From assembly GCA_016219005.1 (NCBI GenBank), contig JACRCN010000105.1:23808-87807 (forward strand): 64,000 nucleotides of DNA, written 5' to 3'. A program made the position numbers and the translations under genes. The notes under the pieces are model-generated. The model saw nothing but the letters and a program-made list of their open reading frames with translations, had not been told where the DNA came from and searched no databases. The stretch comes from Deltaproteobacteria bacterium (GTDB taxonomy: Bacteria; Desulfobacterota; Desulfobacteria; Desulfobacterales; SpSt-501). Below, piece after piece: positions 26,845-35,691 of this stretch; within the stretch, counting starts at the first letter, position 1, and the number at the start of each line of letters is the position of its first letter.

Positions 26845-28608
26845 CTATTCTTCCTTGAGCTTCTCCTGCAGGTTTTCCCGCAGCAGTTCCCCGAAGGAAG
26901 TGGTCTTCTGGGACCCCATGTTGTTGACGTAGTCGCTGAGGAGGCCCTGCTCGCCTTCCATCTCCAGACGCTTGACGGAAAGCCCGATGCGCCGCTCGTC
27001 GCTGTTGATGGTCATCACGCGGGCGGTGATCATGTCCCCGATGTTGTAGCGGCCGACCGGCGTCTTGATTTTCTCCTTGCTGATCTCCGAGACGTGCACG
27101 AGGCCTTCGATGCCCTCTTCGATCTCCACAAAGATGCCGAAATCGGTCACGTTGGTGATGGTGCCGTTAATCTCGCTGCCCACCTTGTAGCGCTGGCCCA
27201 CCGTCTTCCAGGGGTCCTCCTGAATCTGCTTGATGCCGAGGGAGAAGCGCTCGTTCTCCTTCTCGATGTCCAGCACGATGGCCTGGACGGTGTCGCCCTT
27301 TTTGTAGAGCTCGGAGGGGTGCTTGATGCGCTTGGTCCAGGAGATGTCGGAGATGTGCACCAAACCGTCGATGCCCTCGTCGATCCCGATGAAGATGCCG
27401 AAATCCGTGATGTTCTTGATCTTGCCTTCGATGGTGGTGCCGACGGGGTATTTCTCGGCGATCACGTCCCAGGGGTTGGGGGCCGCCTGCTTCATGCCGA
27501 GGGAAATCCGCCGCGCGTCCGGCTTGATGTCCAGGACCACGGCCTCCACACTCTCACCCACCGAGACCACCTTGGAGGGGTGGCGGACCTTGCGGGTCCA
27601 GGACATCTCGGAGACGTGAATCAGACCCTCGATACCCTCCTGCAGTTCCACGAAAGCGCCATAGTCGGTCAGGCTGACCACACGCCCCGTCACCTTGGAG
27701 CCGACCGGGTACTTCTGCACCGCCGTGCTCCACGGATCCGGGGTAAGCTGCTTCATCCCCAGGGAGACGCGCTCTTTCTCGAGGTCCAGATTGAGGACCT
27801 TCACGTTGATCTGGTCGCCCATGCGGAACATGTCGGAGGGGTGCTTGACACGTCCCCAGGAGATGTCCGTAATGTGCAGCAGACCATCGACCCCACCCAG
27901 GTCCACGAAGACGCCGTACTCGGTGATGTTCTTGACCGTGCCGAGCAGTACCTTGCCCTCGTGGATGGAGGACAGGGTCGCCGAGCGCTTGGACTCGCGC
28001 TCTTTTTCCAGCAGCACCCGCCGGGACAGCACGATGTTGCTGCGTTTGCGGTTGTATTTGAGAATTTTGAAATCGAAGGTCTTGCCGACCATTTCATCCA
28101 GGTTGCGGATGGGCCGCAGATCCGCCTGGGAGCCGGGCAGAAATGCCAGCACCCCGATGTCGACGGAGAAGCCTCCCTTGACGCGGCTGGAGATGGTGCC
28201 GGTGATCGTGCCGTCCTCGTCGTGGCACTTCTTGATGCTTTCCCACACCTTGACGTTGGCGGCCTTGTCCTTGGACAGGATGACGCGCTCGTCCTCGTCG
28301 TCCCACCATTCCACCATGACCTCGATGGTGTCGCCGATCTTGGCGGTGATGCTGCCGTCCTCTGCCCGGAATTCATTGATGCGGATCTGGCCTTCGGACT
28401 TGTATCCGATGTCGACCAGCACCAGGTCCTTGTCGACCGATGTGATCACCCCGGTGACGACTTCGCCTTCCTTGAACTGGCCGAAGCTGTCCTCGTACAT
28501 CATCATGGAAGGCTCGCCGGAGTCTTGGCTCGAGTCTTTCCCGGCCGCGGTCTCCTCCGCCGGCTTGCGCACCATTTCGTCTTCGGAGTTGGTTGTGACG
28601 TTGACCAT
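26845..28608 (-). CDS. rpsA: 30S ribosomal protein S1
   Basis: S1 helps the ribosome bind and unfold mRNA. The 587-residue protein has six S1 (OB-fold) repeats, seen as recurring GxVxxIxxFGxFV and LVHISDISW/VHVSEMSW motifs at about 90-residue spacing. Residues 1-40 are a low-complexity acidic lead (EETAAGKDSSQDSGEPS) before the first repeat. I chose the ATG at 28608, preceded by AGGGGGA. The frame is open 27 codons further, but that part is not S1-like. cmk lies upstream on the same strand, the usual cmk-rpsA order, with a gap of about 195 bases that may carry a separate promoter. Confidence 0.96.
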   Translation of the reverse strand: MVNVTTNSEDEMVRKPAEETAAGKDSSQDSGEPSMMMYEDSFGQFKEGEVVTGVITSVDKDLVLVDIGYKSEGQIRINEFRAEDGSITAKIGDTIEVMVEWWDDEDERVILSKDKAANVKVWESIKKCHDEDGTITGTISSRVKGGFSVDIGVLAFLPGSQADLRPIRNLDEMVGKTFDFKILKYNRKRSNIVLSRRVLLEKERESKRSATLSSIHEGKVLLGTVKNITEYGVFVDLGGVDGLLHITDISWGRVKHPSDMFRMGDQINVKVLNLDLEKERVSLGMKQLTPDPWSTAVQKYPVGSKVTGRVVSLTDYGAFVELQEGIEGLIHVSEMSWTRKVRHPSKVVSVGESVEAVVLDIKPDARRISLGMKQAAPNPWDVIAEKYPVGTTIEGKIKNITDFGIFIGIDEGIDGLVHISDISWTKRIKHPSELYKKGDTVQAIVLDIEKENERFSLGIKQIQEDPWKTVGQRYKVGSEINGTITNVTDFGIFVEIEEGIEGLVHVSEISKEKIKTPVGRYNIGDMITARVMTINSDERRIGLSVKRLEMEGEQGLLSDYVNNMGSQKTTSFGELLRENLQEKLKEE

Positions 28609-28803
28609 AAACGCTATCTTCCCCCTTGGCCTGCGAATTGAAATCCCGAAATAACCGACTACTTGTAGCAGAATGGCGGAAAAAAGCAACTATAAAATGG
28701 AGCACGGCCGTTCCGCAGGCCGGCTATCCGGTCGGCCCGAAAAGGCAGGAGCATCCGGACGCCGGCATGTCGCAGAACGCTTCACCCGGCATCGCGTGAG
28801 GCA

Positions 28804-29520
28804 TCAGGGGCGTTCCAGCGCCGCTGTGATATGACCCAACATCAGTTCGACCACCCGGTCAATGCTGATTGCGGAGGAGTCGATCCGGATCGCGTCGGCG
28901 GCCGGTTGGAGAGGCGCAATGGCCCGGGTGCTGTCCTGCTCGTCCCGGCGCCGCATGTCGCGCTCCACTTCTTCCAGGCTGGCCGGGCTCTGGCCTTGCA
29001 GCTCGGCAAAGCGGCGTTTGGCCCGGGTCTCTTCCGAGGCACTCAGGAAGAACTTGACGTCCGCCGCGGGAAAGACCACGGTGCCCATGTCGCGGCCCTC
29101 GAAAACGGCGGCCTTTTCGCGGCCGAGCTCCCGCTGCACCTGCAGCAGAAAGGCGCGCACGGCTGGTTGCGCGGAGACGCTCGAAGCCAGCATGGACATC
29201 TCGGGCGTGCGGATGCGGTCGGTGATGTCCTCGCCGTCGGCCGTCAGCCTGAGCCCCTTTTCAGTGCGCTGAAAGCCCAACCGGAGGTCCTCCAGCATCC
29301 GCGCCAGGGCGACGTCGTCTCCGGGCGGAACCCCGCGCTTTTTTGCGTGATAGGCCACCCCGCGATAGAGGGCGCCGGTGTCGATGTAGCGGTAGCCCAG
29401 TCGGTCGGCCAGCGCCCTGCTGACGGTGGTCTTACCGGCGCCGGCCGGGCCGTCAATGGTAACCAGAAGTTTTTTAGTTACCTGTAACTGCTTAGGCGGA
29501 TAGACTGACGGAAAAGACAT
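28804..29520 (-). CDS. cmk: Cytidylate kinase
   Basis: Cmk phosphorylates CMP and dCMP with ATP. TIDGPAGAGKTTVSRALA is the P-loop, IDTGALYRGVAYHA the substrate-binding segment, and FEGRDMGTVVFPAADVKFFL and RAKRRFAEL the rest of the fold. Family members usually start within a few residues of the P-loop strand. Here the first 13 residues (MSFPSVYPPKQLQ) are extra and are encoded by a short repeat also found at 56769-56803. The ATG at 29520 and a GTG at 29532 both lie in that repeat, and neither has a strong ribosome site. The gene follows hisC by about 40 bases and precedes rpsA. Confidence 0.94.
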   Translation of the reverse strand: MSFPSVYPPKQLQVTKKLLVTIDGPAGAGKTTVSRALADRLGYRYIDTGALYRGVAYHAKKRGVPPGDDVALARMLEDLRLGFQRTEKGLRLTADGEDITDRIRTPEMSMLASSVSAQPAVRAFLLQVQRELGREKAAVFEGRDMGTVVFPAADVKFFLSASEETRAKRRFAELQGQSPASLEEVERDMRRRDEQDSTRAIAPLQPAADAIRIDSSAISIDRVVELMLGHITAALERP

Positions 29521-29533
29521 GCGTGATCTCACA
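29499..29533 (+). repeat. Short interspersed repeat, copy A (in the cmk 5' end)
   Basis: The 35 bases starting GATAGACTGACGGAAAAG match 56769-56803 at 31 of 35 positions in the same plus-strand orientation. Weaker similarity continues to the left (TGC-AGG at matching spacing). Here the repeat covers the cmk start codon and first codons. A match this good over 35 bases is unlikely by chance in 64 kb, so a dispersed repeat family is likely. Confidence 0.6.
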
Positions 29534-29558
29534 TAGGTGGCTTCTAGTTACAATTACC

Positions 29559-30650
29559 TTACACCCCCAGCACCTGCTGCAAGGCTTCCACAAACCGCGC
29601 ATTCTCCTCCGGCCGGCCGACGCTCACCCGGAGGTGCTCCGGGTAGCCGTAACTGGCGAGCGGGCGGACGATGACACCCCGGTCGAGGAGGTCCTCGAAA
29701 ACCTCACGCGCGGGTTTGGGCACACGAAAGAACAGGAAGTTGGAATGGGTTGGAAGGCACTCCAACCCGAGCGCGCCGAGTGCCCGCTGCAAATAATCCA
29801 CGCCCGCGTGCACGACCCGCAGAGTCTCGTCCAGGAACTCGTCGTCGTCCAGGGCCGCGACGGCGGCTTTCTGCGCCAGCAGGTTGACGTTGAACGGCTG
29901 CCGTACCCGGTTCAGGACCTCGGCGACAGCGGGCGGCATGAGGCCGTAACCGACGCGCAGGCCTGCCAGACCGTAGACTTTGGAAAACGTCCGCAAGCCC
30001 ACCACCGGCCGGCCGGCCCTCACGTACTCCGCGCTGTCCGGGCCGCCCGGCGTGCGCGCGAACTCGATGTAGGCCTCGTCCAGCACCAGGATGACCTCGG
30101 CCGGCAGGGCCGCCATGAACGCCTCCAGCTCCGCGCGGTTGACGATCGTGCCGGTGGGGTTGTGGGGCGTGTTAAGAAACACCATACGGGTGCGGGGCGT
30201 GAGCTTCGCGGCCATGGCCGCAAGGTCGTTGTGAAACGCCTTGAGGGGCACCTCCACCGGCACGGCGCCGGCGGCCCGGGTGACGATTTCATACATCTGG
30301 AACGAGGGCCGCGCCATGACCACCTCGTTCCCCGGCTGCAGGTAGGCCGTGCCCAACATGGCGATGATGTCGTCGGACCCGTTGCCGAGAACGATGTGCT
30401 CCGGCGTCAGCTTCAGCCGGCCGGCAAGCCTGCGGGTCAGCTCAAACCCGCCGCTCTCCGGGTAACGATGGACACCCGCCAGAATCCCGCGCACGGCCTC
30501 GATAGCCTTGGGCGAAGGCCCCAGGGGGTTTTCGTTGGAGGCGAGTTTGATTGAGCCCCGAATGCCGCGCTCGCGCTCGACTTCCTCGATCGGTTTCCCG
30601 GGAACGTAGGCAGGGATGGACAGGATGTGATCGGGGACTTTGAAGGTCAC
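29559..30650 (-). CDS. hisC: Histidinol-phosphate aminotransferase
   Basis: HisC is a PLP-dependent class I/II aminotransferase in histidine synthesis. The 363-residue length is standard. ASNENPLGPSPKA is the N-terminal signature, NTPHNPTGTIV and LVLDEAYIEFA the PLP-binding Asn and Asp, and RTFSKVYGLAGLRVGYG contains the Schiff-base lysine. The C-terminal LRVSVGRPEENARFVEAL is also typical. No other his genes are nearby. It lies between the 2-oxoacid oxidoreductase operon and cmk, a gene order I associate with Desulfobacterota. The 58-base gap from the gamma subunit suggests possible read-through. Confidence 0.94.
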   Translation of the reverse strand: MTFKVPDHILSIPAYVPGKPIEEVERERGIRGSIKLASNENPLGPSPKAIEAVRGILAGVHRYPESGGFELTRRLAGRLKLTPEHIVLGNGSDDIIAMLGTAYLQPGNEVVMARPSFQMYEIVTRAAGAVPVEVPLKAFHNDLAAMAAKLTPRTRMVFLNTPHNPTGTIVNRAELEAFMAALPAEVILVLDEAYIEFARTPGGPDSAEYVRAGRPVVGLRTFSKVYGLAGLRVGYGLMPPAVAEVLNRVRQPFNVNLLAQKAAVAALDDDEFLDETLRVVHAGVDYLQRALGALGLECLPTHSNFLFFRVPKPAREVFEDLLDRGVIVRPLASYGYPEHLRVSVGRPEENARFVEALQQVLGV

Positions 30651-30708
30651 GATAGGGCTCCCGATGCTGCAACAGGGGACGACGGTCGTGGTACGAAAAC
30701 AAGTTGCA

Positions 30709-31248
30709 TTAGTTCCCGGTGGCTGCTTTGCGCCCGGCTTCGAGCGCCTTCACGTTGAGCGGGATGAGCTTGGCCTTTTCGGCAAACTTCTGCTTCACGG
30801 CCCCGGTCAATTCTTCGAAGCTCACCACCCGGCTGCGAGCCACGAACGCCGCCAGGGCCACGATGTTGGCCGCCTTGACGTTGCCCAAATCCTTGGCGAT
30901 CTCCATAATGGGCACCCGCAGCTCATCGACGTCGCTGCGGCCTGCGCCGACGGGAATGATGGAGGCGTTGATGAAGACGACACCACCCGGCTTGACCGTG
31001 GATGCGAATTTCTCCAGGGACGGCCGATTCATGGCGACCAGGTGCTGGGGGTTGCGGATGATGGGCGAGCCGACGGGCCGGTCGCTGATCACGACGGTGC
31101 AGTACGCCGTACCGCCCCGCATCTCGGGGCCGTAGGAGGGAATCCACACCACTTCAAAGCCGGCATTCATGGCCGCCTGGGCCAGGATCTGCCCCATCAA
31201 CATGACGCCCTGCCCGCCGAAGCCGGCAAATTGGACTTCACTCTGCAT
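30709..31248 (-). CDS. 2-oxoacid:ferredoxin oxidoreductase gamma subunit
   Basis: A 179-residue protein of the gamma (KorC/PorG/VorA-type) family. The start EVQFAGFGGQGVMLMGQILAQAAM is the family signature, and SYGPEMRGGTAYCTVVISD is the conserved core. In the holoenzyme it contacts the TPP-binding subunits and helps bind CoA. It overlaps the beta subunit gene by 11 bases, so they are translationally coupled. With the alpha subunit and ferredoxin it forms a four-subunit enzyme that decarboxylates a 2-oxoacid to its acyl-CoA with reduced ferredoxin. Confidence 0.92.
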   Translation of the reverse strand: MQSEVQFAGFGGQGVMLMGQILAQAAMNAGFEVVWIPSYGPEMRGGTAYCTVVISDRPVGSPIIRNPQHLVAMNRPSLEKFASTVKPGGVVFINASIIPVGAGRSDVDELRVPIMEIAKDLGNVKAANIVALAAFVARSRVVSFEELTGAVKQKFAEKAKLIPLNVKALEAGRKAATGN

Positions 31249-32017
31249 GTTTCCTCCCCGCGGCCGGGTTCAGGCGGCCGGCTTCCGGCGTCTTGTATTC
31301 ACCCAGAGGGTAGTACGGAATCATCTTCTCCTCCGCCCATTTCAGGGCGTCCCCCGGCGTCATGCCCCAGTTCGTGGGGCAGGTGCTGATCAGCTCCACC
31401 AGGCTGAAACAGGTCTTGTTCAGCTGGTAGCTGAAGGCCTTGTGGATCGCCTTTTTCGCCCGGTTGATGTACTTCGGCTTGGTGAGCGCCTCCCGGACGA
31501 TGTAGGCGGGAGTCTCCAGGGCGGACAGCAGTTCGGCCATCTTCACGGGCATGCCGGTCTCCAGCACCTTGCGGCCGAAAGGCGAGGTGGTGGTGCGCTG
31601 GTCGGGCATAGTGGTGGGGGCCATCTGCCCACCGGTCATGCCGTAGACCGCGTTGTTGATGAAAATGGTCGTAAACTTCTCGCCGCGGTTGGCAGAGTGA
31701 ATGATTTCGCTCATCCCTATGCTGGCGAGGTCTCCGTCGCCCTGGTACGTGAATACGACGAGGTCGGGCCGCACCCGCTTGATGCCGGTGGCCATGGCCG
31801 GTGCGCGGCCGTGGGCGGCCTCCTGGAAGTCGAAGGTGAAGTAATTGTAGCACAACACCGCGCACCCCACCGGGGCAATCCCAACGGTGCGGCCGCGGAT
31901 GCCCAACTCGTCGATAACCTCGGCCACCAGCCGGTGGGCCACCCCGTGGGTGCATCCCGGGCAGTAGTGCGTGACCACGTCGGCCAATGCTTCAGGTCGA
32001 TGAAATGCTTTTCCCAT
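31238..32017 (-). CDS. 2-oxoacid:ferredoxin oxidoreductase beta (TPP-binding) subunit
   Basis: A 259-residue protein with the thiamine pyrophosphate site: CPGCTHG at the N-terminus, TYQGDGDLASIGMSEIIHSANR with the Gly-Asp-Gly start of the TPP motif, and FINNAVYGMTGGQMAPTT with the Asn-Asn end. It forms the active site with the alpha subunit. The Cys of CPGC is typical of this subunit class. It lies 100 bases downstream of the alpha gene and overlaps the gamma gene. The substrate (branched-chain, 2-oxoglutarate or aryl-pyruvate) cannot be fixed from sequence. Confidence 0.93.
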   Translation of the reverse strand: MGKAFHRPEALADVVTHYCPGCTHGVAHRLVAEVIDELGIRGRTVGIAPVGCAVLCYNYFTFDFQEAAHGRAPAMATGIKRVRPDLVVFTYQGDGDLASIGMSEIIHSANRGEKFTTIFINNAVYGMTGGQMAPTTMPDQRTTTSPFGRKVLETGMPVKMAELLSALETPAYIVREALTKPKYINRAKKAIHKAFSYQLNKTCFSLVELISTCPTNWGMTPGDALKWAEEKMIPYYPLGEYKTPEAGRLNPAAGRKHAE

Positions 32018-32117
32018 AATTTCTGCTCCTGTCAGGTGTCGGCTCTTGCTTCCAGCTTTGAACTCGATGGGTGCTTCCGCAAGGACTGCGCGGTGAATCC
32101 CATCGCAGAAATCTGAC

Positions 32118-33191
32118 TCACGAAGCCATCAGCTTCGAGACTTCCTCCATCACTTCTTCCGGCGTGGGCACATCGCCGCCGCACTTGCCGTACCAGTGGA
32201 CCGGCTTGAGGCCCTTGACGCTAAGCTCCACGTCCTCCACCATCTGGCCCATGCTCATCTCGACGCTGATGGCGGCCCGGCAGCTCGCCTTGGCCGCGGC
32301 GTCGTAGATGGCCTGCTTCGGGAACGGGAAGAGGGTCTTGGGCCGCACCATGCCGATTTCGATGCCCTTGGCCTTGAAGTTGTCGATAACCGTGCGGCAC
32401 ACGCGGCTCATGGTGCCGTAGCTCACGATGAGCATGCGGTAGTCCCCGTCCAGGTTGTAGGTTTCCCAGCGGATCTCCTCACGAATCATGCGGTCGTACT
32501 TGGCCTTCAATTTCAGATTGTGGGCGTTGAGCTCCTCGGGGACGAGGTAAAGCGTCCGCACCAGGTTGCGCGTGGAGCTCCGGCGCGTATCCATCCCGTT
32601 GGTGGCCCAGCCGTCCTTGTTCGACGGCTCGCTTTTCAGATGATCCGGAAACTCCACCGGCTCCATCATCTGGCCGATCAAACCGTCGCCCAGGATCATG
32701 ACCGGGTTGCGGTATTTCTCGGCCAGGGGGAAGGCTGTCATCGTCATTTCCACGGCCTCCTGGACGCTCGCCGGCGCCATGACCAGCAGCCGATAGTCCC
32801 CGTGCCCACCGCCCTTCACCGACTGGAAGTAATCAGCCTGGGAGGGCAGGATGCCGCCAAGACCCGGGCCGCCGCGCATGATATTGATGAACACCGCCGG
32901 ACACTGGGCGGCCGTGATGTAGCTGATGCCCTCGGACATCAGACTGATCCCCGGGCTGGACGAGGTGGTGAACACTCGCGCCCCGCAGGCAGAGGCCCCG
33001 AAGATCATGTAGGAAACCGCGACCTCGCTCTCCCCCTGGAGGAAGACGCCGCCCACCTCCGGCAGCCGCTTCGAGAGGTATTCGGCCACCTCGGACTGGG
33101 GCGTGATCGGGTAGGCGAAATAGTTCAGGCAGCCGGCCCGGATGGCCGCCTCGCCGATGGCTTCGTTACCCTTCATCAGCACCTTGCCCAT
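32118..33191 (-). CDS. vorB: 2-oxoacid:ferredoxin oxidoreductase alpha subunit, VorB type
   Basis: A 357-residue alpha subunit. LMKGNEAIGEAAIRAGC, FAYPITPQSEVAEYL, and the GESEVAVSYMIFGASACGARVFTTSSSPGISLM segment form the pyrimidine-binding half of the TPP site. The family is usually labelled VorB (3-methyl-2-oxobutanoate), although many members have other substrates. I place the start at 33191 because GGAGGAAG precedes this ATG. The open frame upstream overlaps the ferredoxin gene. Its stop-to-start spacing with the ferredoxin is essentially zero. It belongs to amino-acid fermentation or reverse-TCA type carbon metabolism in anaerobes. Confidence 0.9.
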   Translation of the reverse strand: MGKVLMKGNEAIGEAAIRAGCLNYFAYPITPQSEVAEYLSKRLPEVGGVFLQGESEVAVSYMIFGASACGARVFTTSSSPGISLMSEGISYITAAQCPAVFINIMRGGPGLGGILPSQADYFQSVKGGGHGDYRLLVMAPASVQEAVEMTMTAFPLAEKYRNPVMILGDGLIGQMMEPVEFPDHLKSEPSNKDGWATNGMDTRRSSTRNLVRTLYLVPEELNAHNLKLKAKYDRMIREEIRWETYNLDGDYRMLIVSYGTMSRVCRTVIDNFKAKGIEIGMVRPKTLFPFPKQAIYDAAAKASCRAAISVEMSMGQMVEDVELSVKGLKPVHWYGKCGGDVPTPEEVMEEVSKLMAS

Positions 33192-33192
33192 C

Positions 33193-33438
33193 TTACTTCC
33201 TCCGTTTGGCTGCGCCGGCGGCTTGGCCGTCGATTTCGTTGATCGTGATGGCGACATCCGGGCAGACCGTGGCGCAGATGGCGCAGAAAATGCAATCTTC
33301 CGGCCGGGCCTGGTGAGCGGGGAAATAGCCCCGGGTGTTCATCTCCGTGTCGATCTCCAGCACGTTCTTCGGGCAGGCCGTAACGCACAGCCCGCATCCC
33401 TTGCAGCGCTCCGGGTCGACACCATGTTCATACGCCAT
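33193..33438 (-). CDS. 2x[4Fe-4S] ferredoxin subunit of the 2-oxoacid oxidoreductase
   Basis: An 81-residue ferredoxin with two classical cluster motifs: [15 protein letters not shown] and [15 protein letters not shown]. Each has CxxCxxC followed by a distant CP. It is the delta subunit that takes electrons from the TPP site to soluble ferredoxin. It precedes vorB directly, giving the order delta-alpha-beta-gamma on the minus strand. The short tail [11 protein letters not shown] is basic and probably disordered. Confidence 0.93.
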   Translation of the reverse strand: MAYEHGVDPERCKGCGLCVTACPKNVLEIDTEMNTRGYFPAHQARPEDCIFCAICATVCPDVAITINEIDGQAAGAAKRRK

Positions 33439-33523
33439 GATTCAATCCCTCCTCAAAGTTCGAACGGGGCCGCCGCTCGAACCCGAATGTCGTTGTTCAT
33501 TGTCCGCCGCGGCGGCCCAGGCG

Positions 33524-34315
33524 TCACAGCCGGCCGGCCTTCTTCCATGGCGGCACGAGCTGTCGGCGGATCGTGAGCACCGGGCAGATGAACCGCGACG
33601 CATCCACCTGCGGCAGCAATTCCTCGGCCACGGTGATGCACACGACCGGTAGCCCGCTCGCCTCCGACAACCCCTGCACGAACGCATAGCCGTCGGCGAT
33701 CTCGCCCGGAGTGGTCTCGTCGATCAGGTTGGCGTTCCCGATCAGGCCGGTCACGGAAAGCATAGCGGCTGCTTCGATCTGCCGGCGAATCTTCAGGCAA
33801 CCCGCGTGAGTGTCGGTCGCGGGCCGCAGGGGATTGACCACCTGCAGCACCTGCGGAATGGCGCCAGCAGCGAAGGCGTCCCCCAGAGCCGCCAGCACCA
33901 TGGCGCCGACGTTGTCGCCGCCGACGTCGAGAATGGTCAACTCGCCTGGCTGGCGGATGATCCCCGCCACCATGGGGCTGAGCACCGGCAGCTCGGCCTG
34001 CAGGTATGGGTCCGGTGGCAGCACCACCTCGATGCCCATTTCCGCAAGCGCCTCCCGGGCCTCGCGGGACCTGAAATAGGGGTTCACCAGGTCGAGATCG
34101 GCGATGCGCACCCGCAGCCCGGCCTGCCGGTGGAAGGCAGCCAGGTTGATGGCCACCTCGGACTTGCCGCTGCCGTAGTTGCCGACGATGACGACGACGC
34201 CCCTCAATCGCAGATCCACCACGCCCCCCGATCCATCCCGTGCAGCCCTTAATATGCGCTCGCCGCCGCCGATCGTCCAAAGGGTCTTTTTAGAAACTTC
34301 TTGAGAACCTGTCAA
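33524..34315 (-). CDS. P-loop ATPase (CobQ/MinD/ParA-like) at the head of the oxidoreductase operon
   Basis: A 263-residue soluble protein with Walker A GNYGSGKSEVAINLA and a deviant-loop style second motif IADLDLVNPYF. LTILDVGGDNVGAMVLAAL serves as the Walker B region. This places it in the SIMIBI class with CbiA/CobQ, MinD and ArsA. It is first in a leftward set with the ferredoxin and vorB genes, 85 bases ahead of the ferredoxin. I know this kind of ATPase next to 2-oxoacid oxidoreductases in Desulfobacterota, but no demonstrated function. Cluster loading or complex assembly is a guess. Divergent from the NamZ-like gene. Confidence 0.78.
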   Translation of the reverse strand: MTGSQEVSKKTLWTIGGGERILRAARDGSGGVVDLRLRGVVVIVGNYGSGKSEVAINLAAFHRQAGLRVRIADLDLVNPYFRSREAREALAEMGIEVVLPPDPYLQAELPVLSPMVAGIIRQPGELTILDVGGDNVGAMVLAALGDAFAAGAIPQVLQVVNPLRPATDTHAGCLKIRRQIEAAAMLSVTGLIGNANLIDETTPGEIADGYAFVQGLSEASGLPVVCITVAEELLPQVDASRFICPVLTIRRQLVPPWKKAGRL

Positions 34316-34416
34316 GGGAATTGAGGCAGGGGGTCCGCCCTGTTTGCCCTTCCGATCCAGGCTCTACTGTGGTAAAGGGCGGAAAAAGGGTTTAAGAGGG
34401 GGAAGGGTCGAGGGCA

Positions 34417-35592
34417 ATGGTAAGAGTTCTGACCGGATTGGAGCGTTTGATCGAGGACCCGCCGGCCTGGCTGGACGGCCGGCGCTTGGGGCTGCTCTGC
34501 AACCCGGCTTCGGTCGATCGCTGCTTTCGCCACGCCCGCCACCGGCTCCGCGAGCGATTCCCGGGTGCCCTGCGTGCACTGTTCTCCCCGCAGCACGGTT
34601 TCTTCGCCGAGAAGCAAGACAACATGATCGAGTCCGACGACATGGTCGATCCGATCCTGGGTATCCCCGTCTTCAGCCTCTACGGCCGCACCCGCATCCC
34701 CGCCGCCGGGATGCTGGCCGACATCGACGTGCTCGTCGTCGACCTCCAGGACGCAGGCACCCGCGTGTACACCTTCGCCTACACGCTGTCCTACTGTCTG
34801 GAGACCGCGGCGGCCTGCGGCAAGACGGTCCTCGTGCTCGACCGCCCCAACCCGACCGGCGGCGTGGCGGTGGAGGGCAACCTGCTCCGACCCGAGTGGG
34901 CATCCTTCGTCGGCCGCTATCCGATCCCCATGCGCCACGGCCTGACCCTGGCCGAACTCGCCCGGCTGTTCAACGCCCGCTTCGGCATCGGCTGCGATCT
35001 GCGGGTCATGCCCATGTCGGGCTGGAAACGGGAGATGACCTTCGCCGACACGGGGATCCCCTGGGTCGCCCCCTCCCCCAACCTGCCCACCCCGGCCGCA
35101 GCCATGGTTTACCCCGGCCAGGTCCTCTGGGAAGGGACCAATGTCTCCGAGGGCCGCGGGACCACCCAGCCGTTTGAGCTGTTCGGAGCACCCTACCTGC
35201 ACGTTCCGAAACTCGAGGCTGAATTCGGGCAGACGTCCATCGCCGGCGCCGTGCTCCGGCCGGTCGTGTTTGAGCCCACCTCCGGCAAGTGGCAGGGCCA
35301 GTGCTGCCGCGGGTTCCAAATCCATGTCACGGAGCCGCAGCGCTACGCGCCGTACCGGACCACTCTGCGCCTGCTTCAGGCAACCATCCGCCATCACTCG
35401 ACCGAGTTCGACTGGCGACCGCCCCCCTACGAGTACGAGCACGAGAAAATGCCCATCGACCTGCTCATCGGCGATGCGGCCGTACGCCGCCGGATCGAGG
35501 CCATGGAGCCGGTCGAGAGCATCGAAGCATCATGGCAGCATGAATTGGAGGAGTTTCGGGAAATGCGACGGGAGTTCTTCCTTTACACATGA
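34417..35592 (+). CDS. DUF1343 protein, NamZ-like exo-N-acetylmuramidase family
   Basis: The 391-residue protein is a full DUF1343. Features are RLGLLCNPASVD, LFSPQHGFFAEKQDN, DVLVVDLQDAGTRVYTF, LDRPNPTGG, and SPNLPTPAAAMVYPG followed by WEGTNVSEGRGTTQPFE. Characterised members (NamZ) release MurNAc from non-reducing ends of peptidoglycan fragments. The catalytic Glu is expected in the Q-H-G-F-F region and the EGTNVSEGRGT loop; both are present. Known secreted members have a signal peptide. This one starts MVRVLTGLERLIEDPP, with none, so I infer a cytoplasmic enzyme. A MurU-AmgK fusion lies 4.3 kb downstream, which fits MurNAc recycling. Confidence 0.88.
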   Translation: MVRVLTGLERLIEDPPAWLDGRRLGLLCNPASVDRCFRHARHRLRERFPGALRALFSPQHGFFAEKQDNMIESDDMVDPILGIPVFSLYGRTRIPAAGMLADIDVLVVDLQDAGTRVYTFAYTLSYCLETAAACGKTVLVLDRPNPTGGVAVEGNLLRPEWASFVGRYPIPMRHGLTLAELARLFNARFGIGCDLRVMPMSGWKREMTFADTGIPWVAPSPNLPTPAAAMVYPGQVLWEGTNVSEGRGTTQPFELFGAPYLHVPKLEAEFGQTSIAGAVLRPVVFEPTSGKWQGQCCRGFQIHVTEPQRYAPYRTTLRLLQATIRHHSTEFDWRPPPYEYEHEKMPIDLLIGDAAVRRRIEAMEPVESIEASWQHELEEFREMRREFFLYT

Positions 35593-35691
35593 GCGGGCAG
35601 GGAGCATGCGGCATCGGGCATAGCCTTTCTTACCCTTTGCTCTCTTCTCCATGCTCTTTGCCAGAACCGATCCCAGAACGGCACAATCAGA

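Noticed and set aside
27094..28641. Long plus-strand frame across rpsA
   Set aside because: Antisense shadow of the repeated S1 domains; it repeats because S1 repeats.
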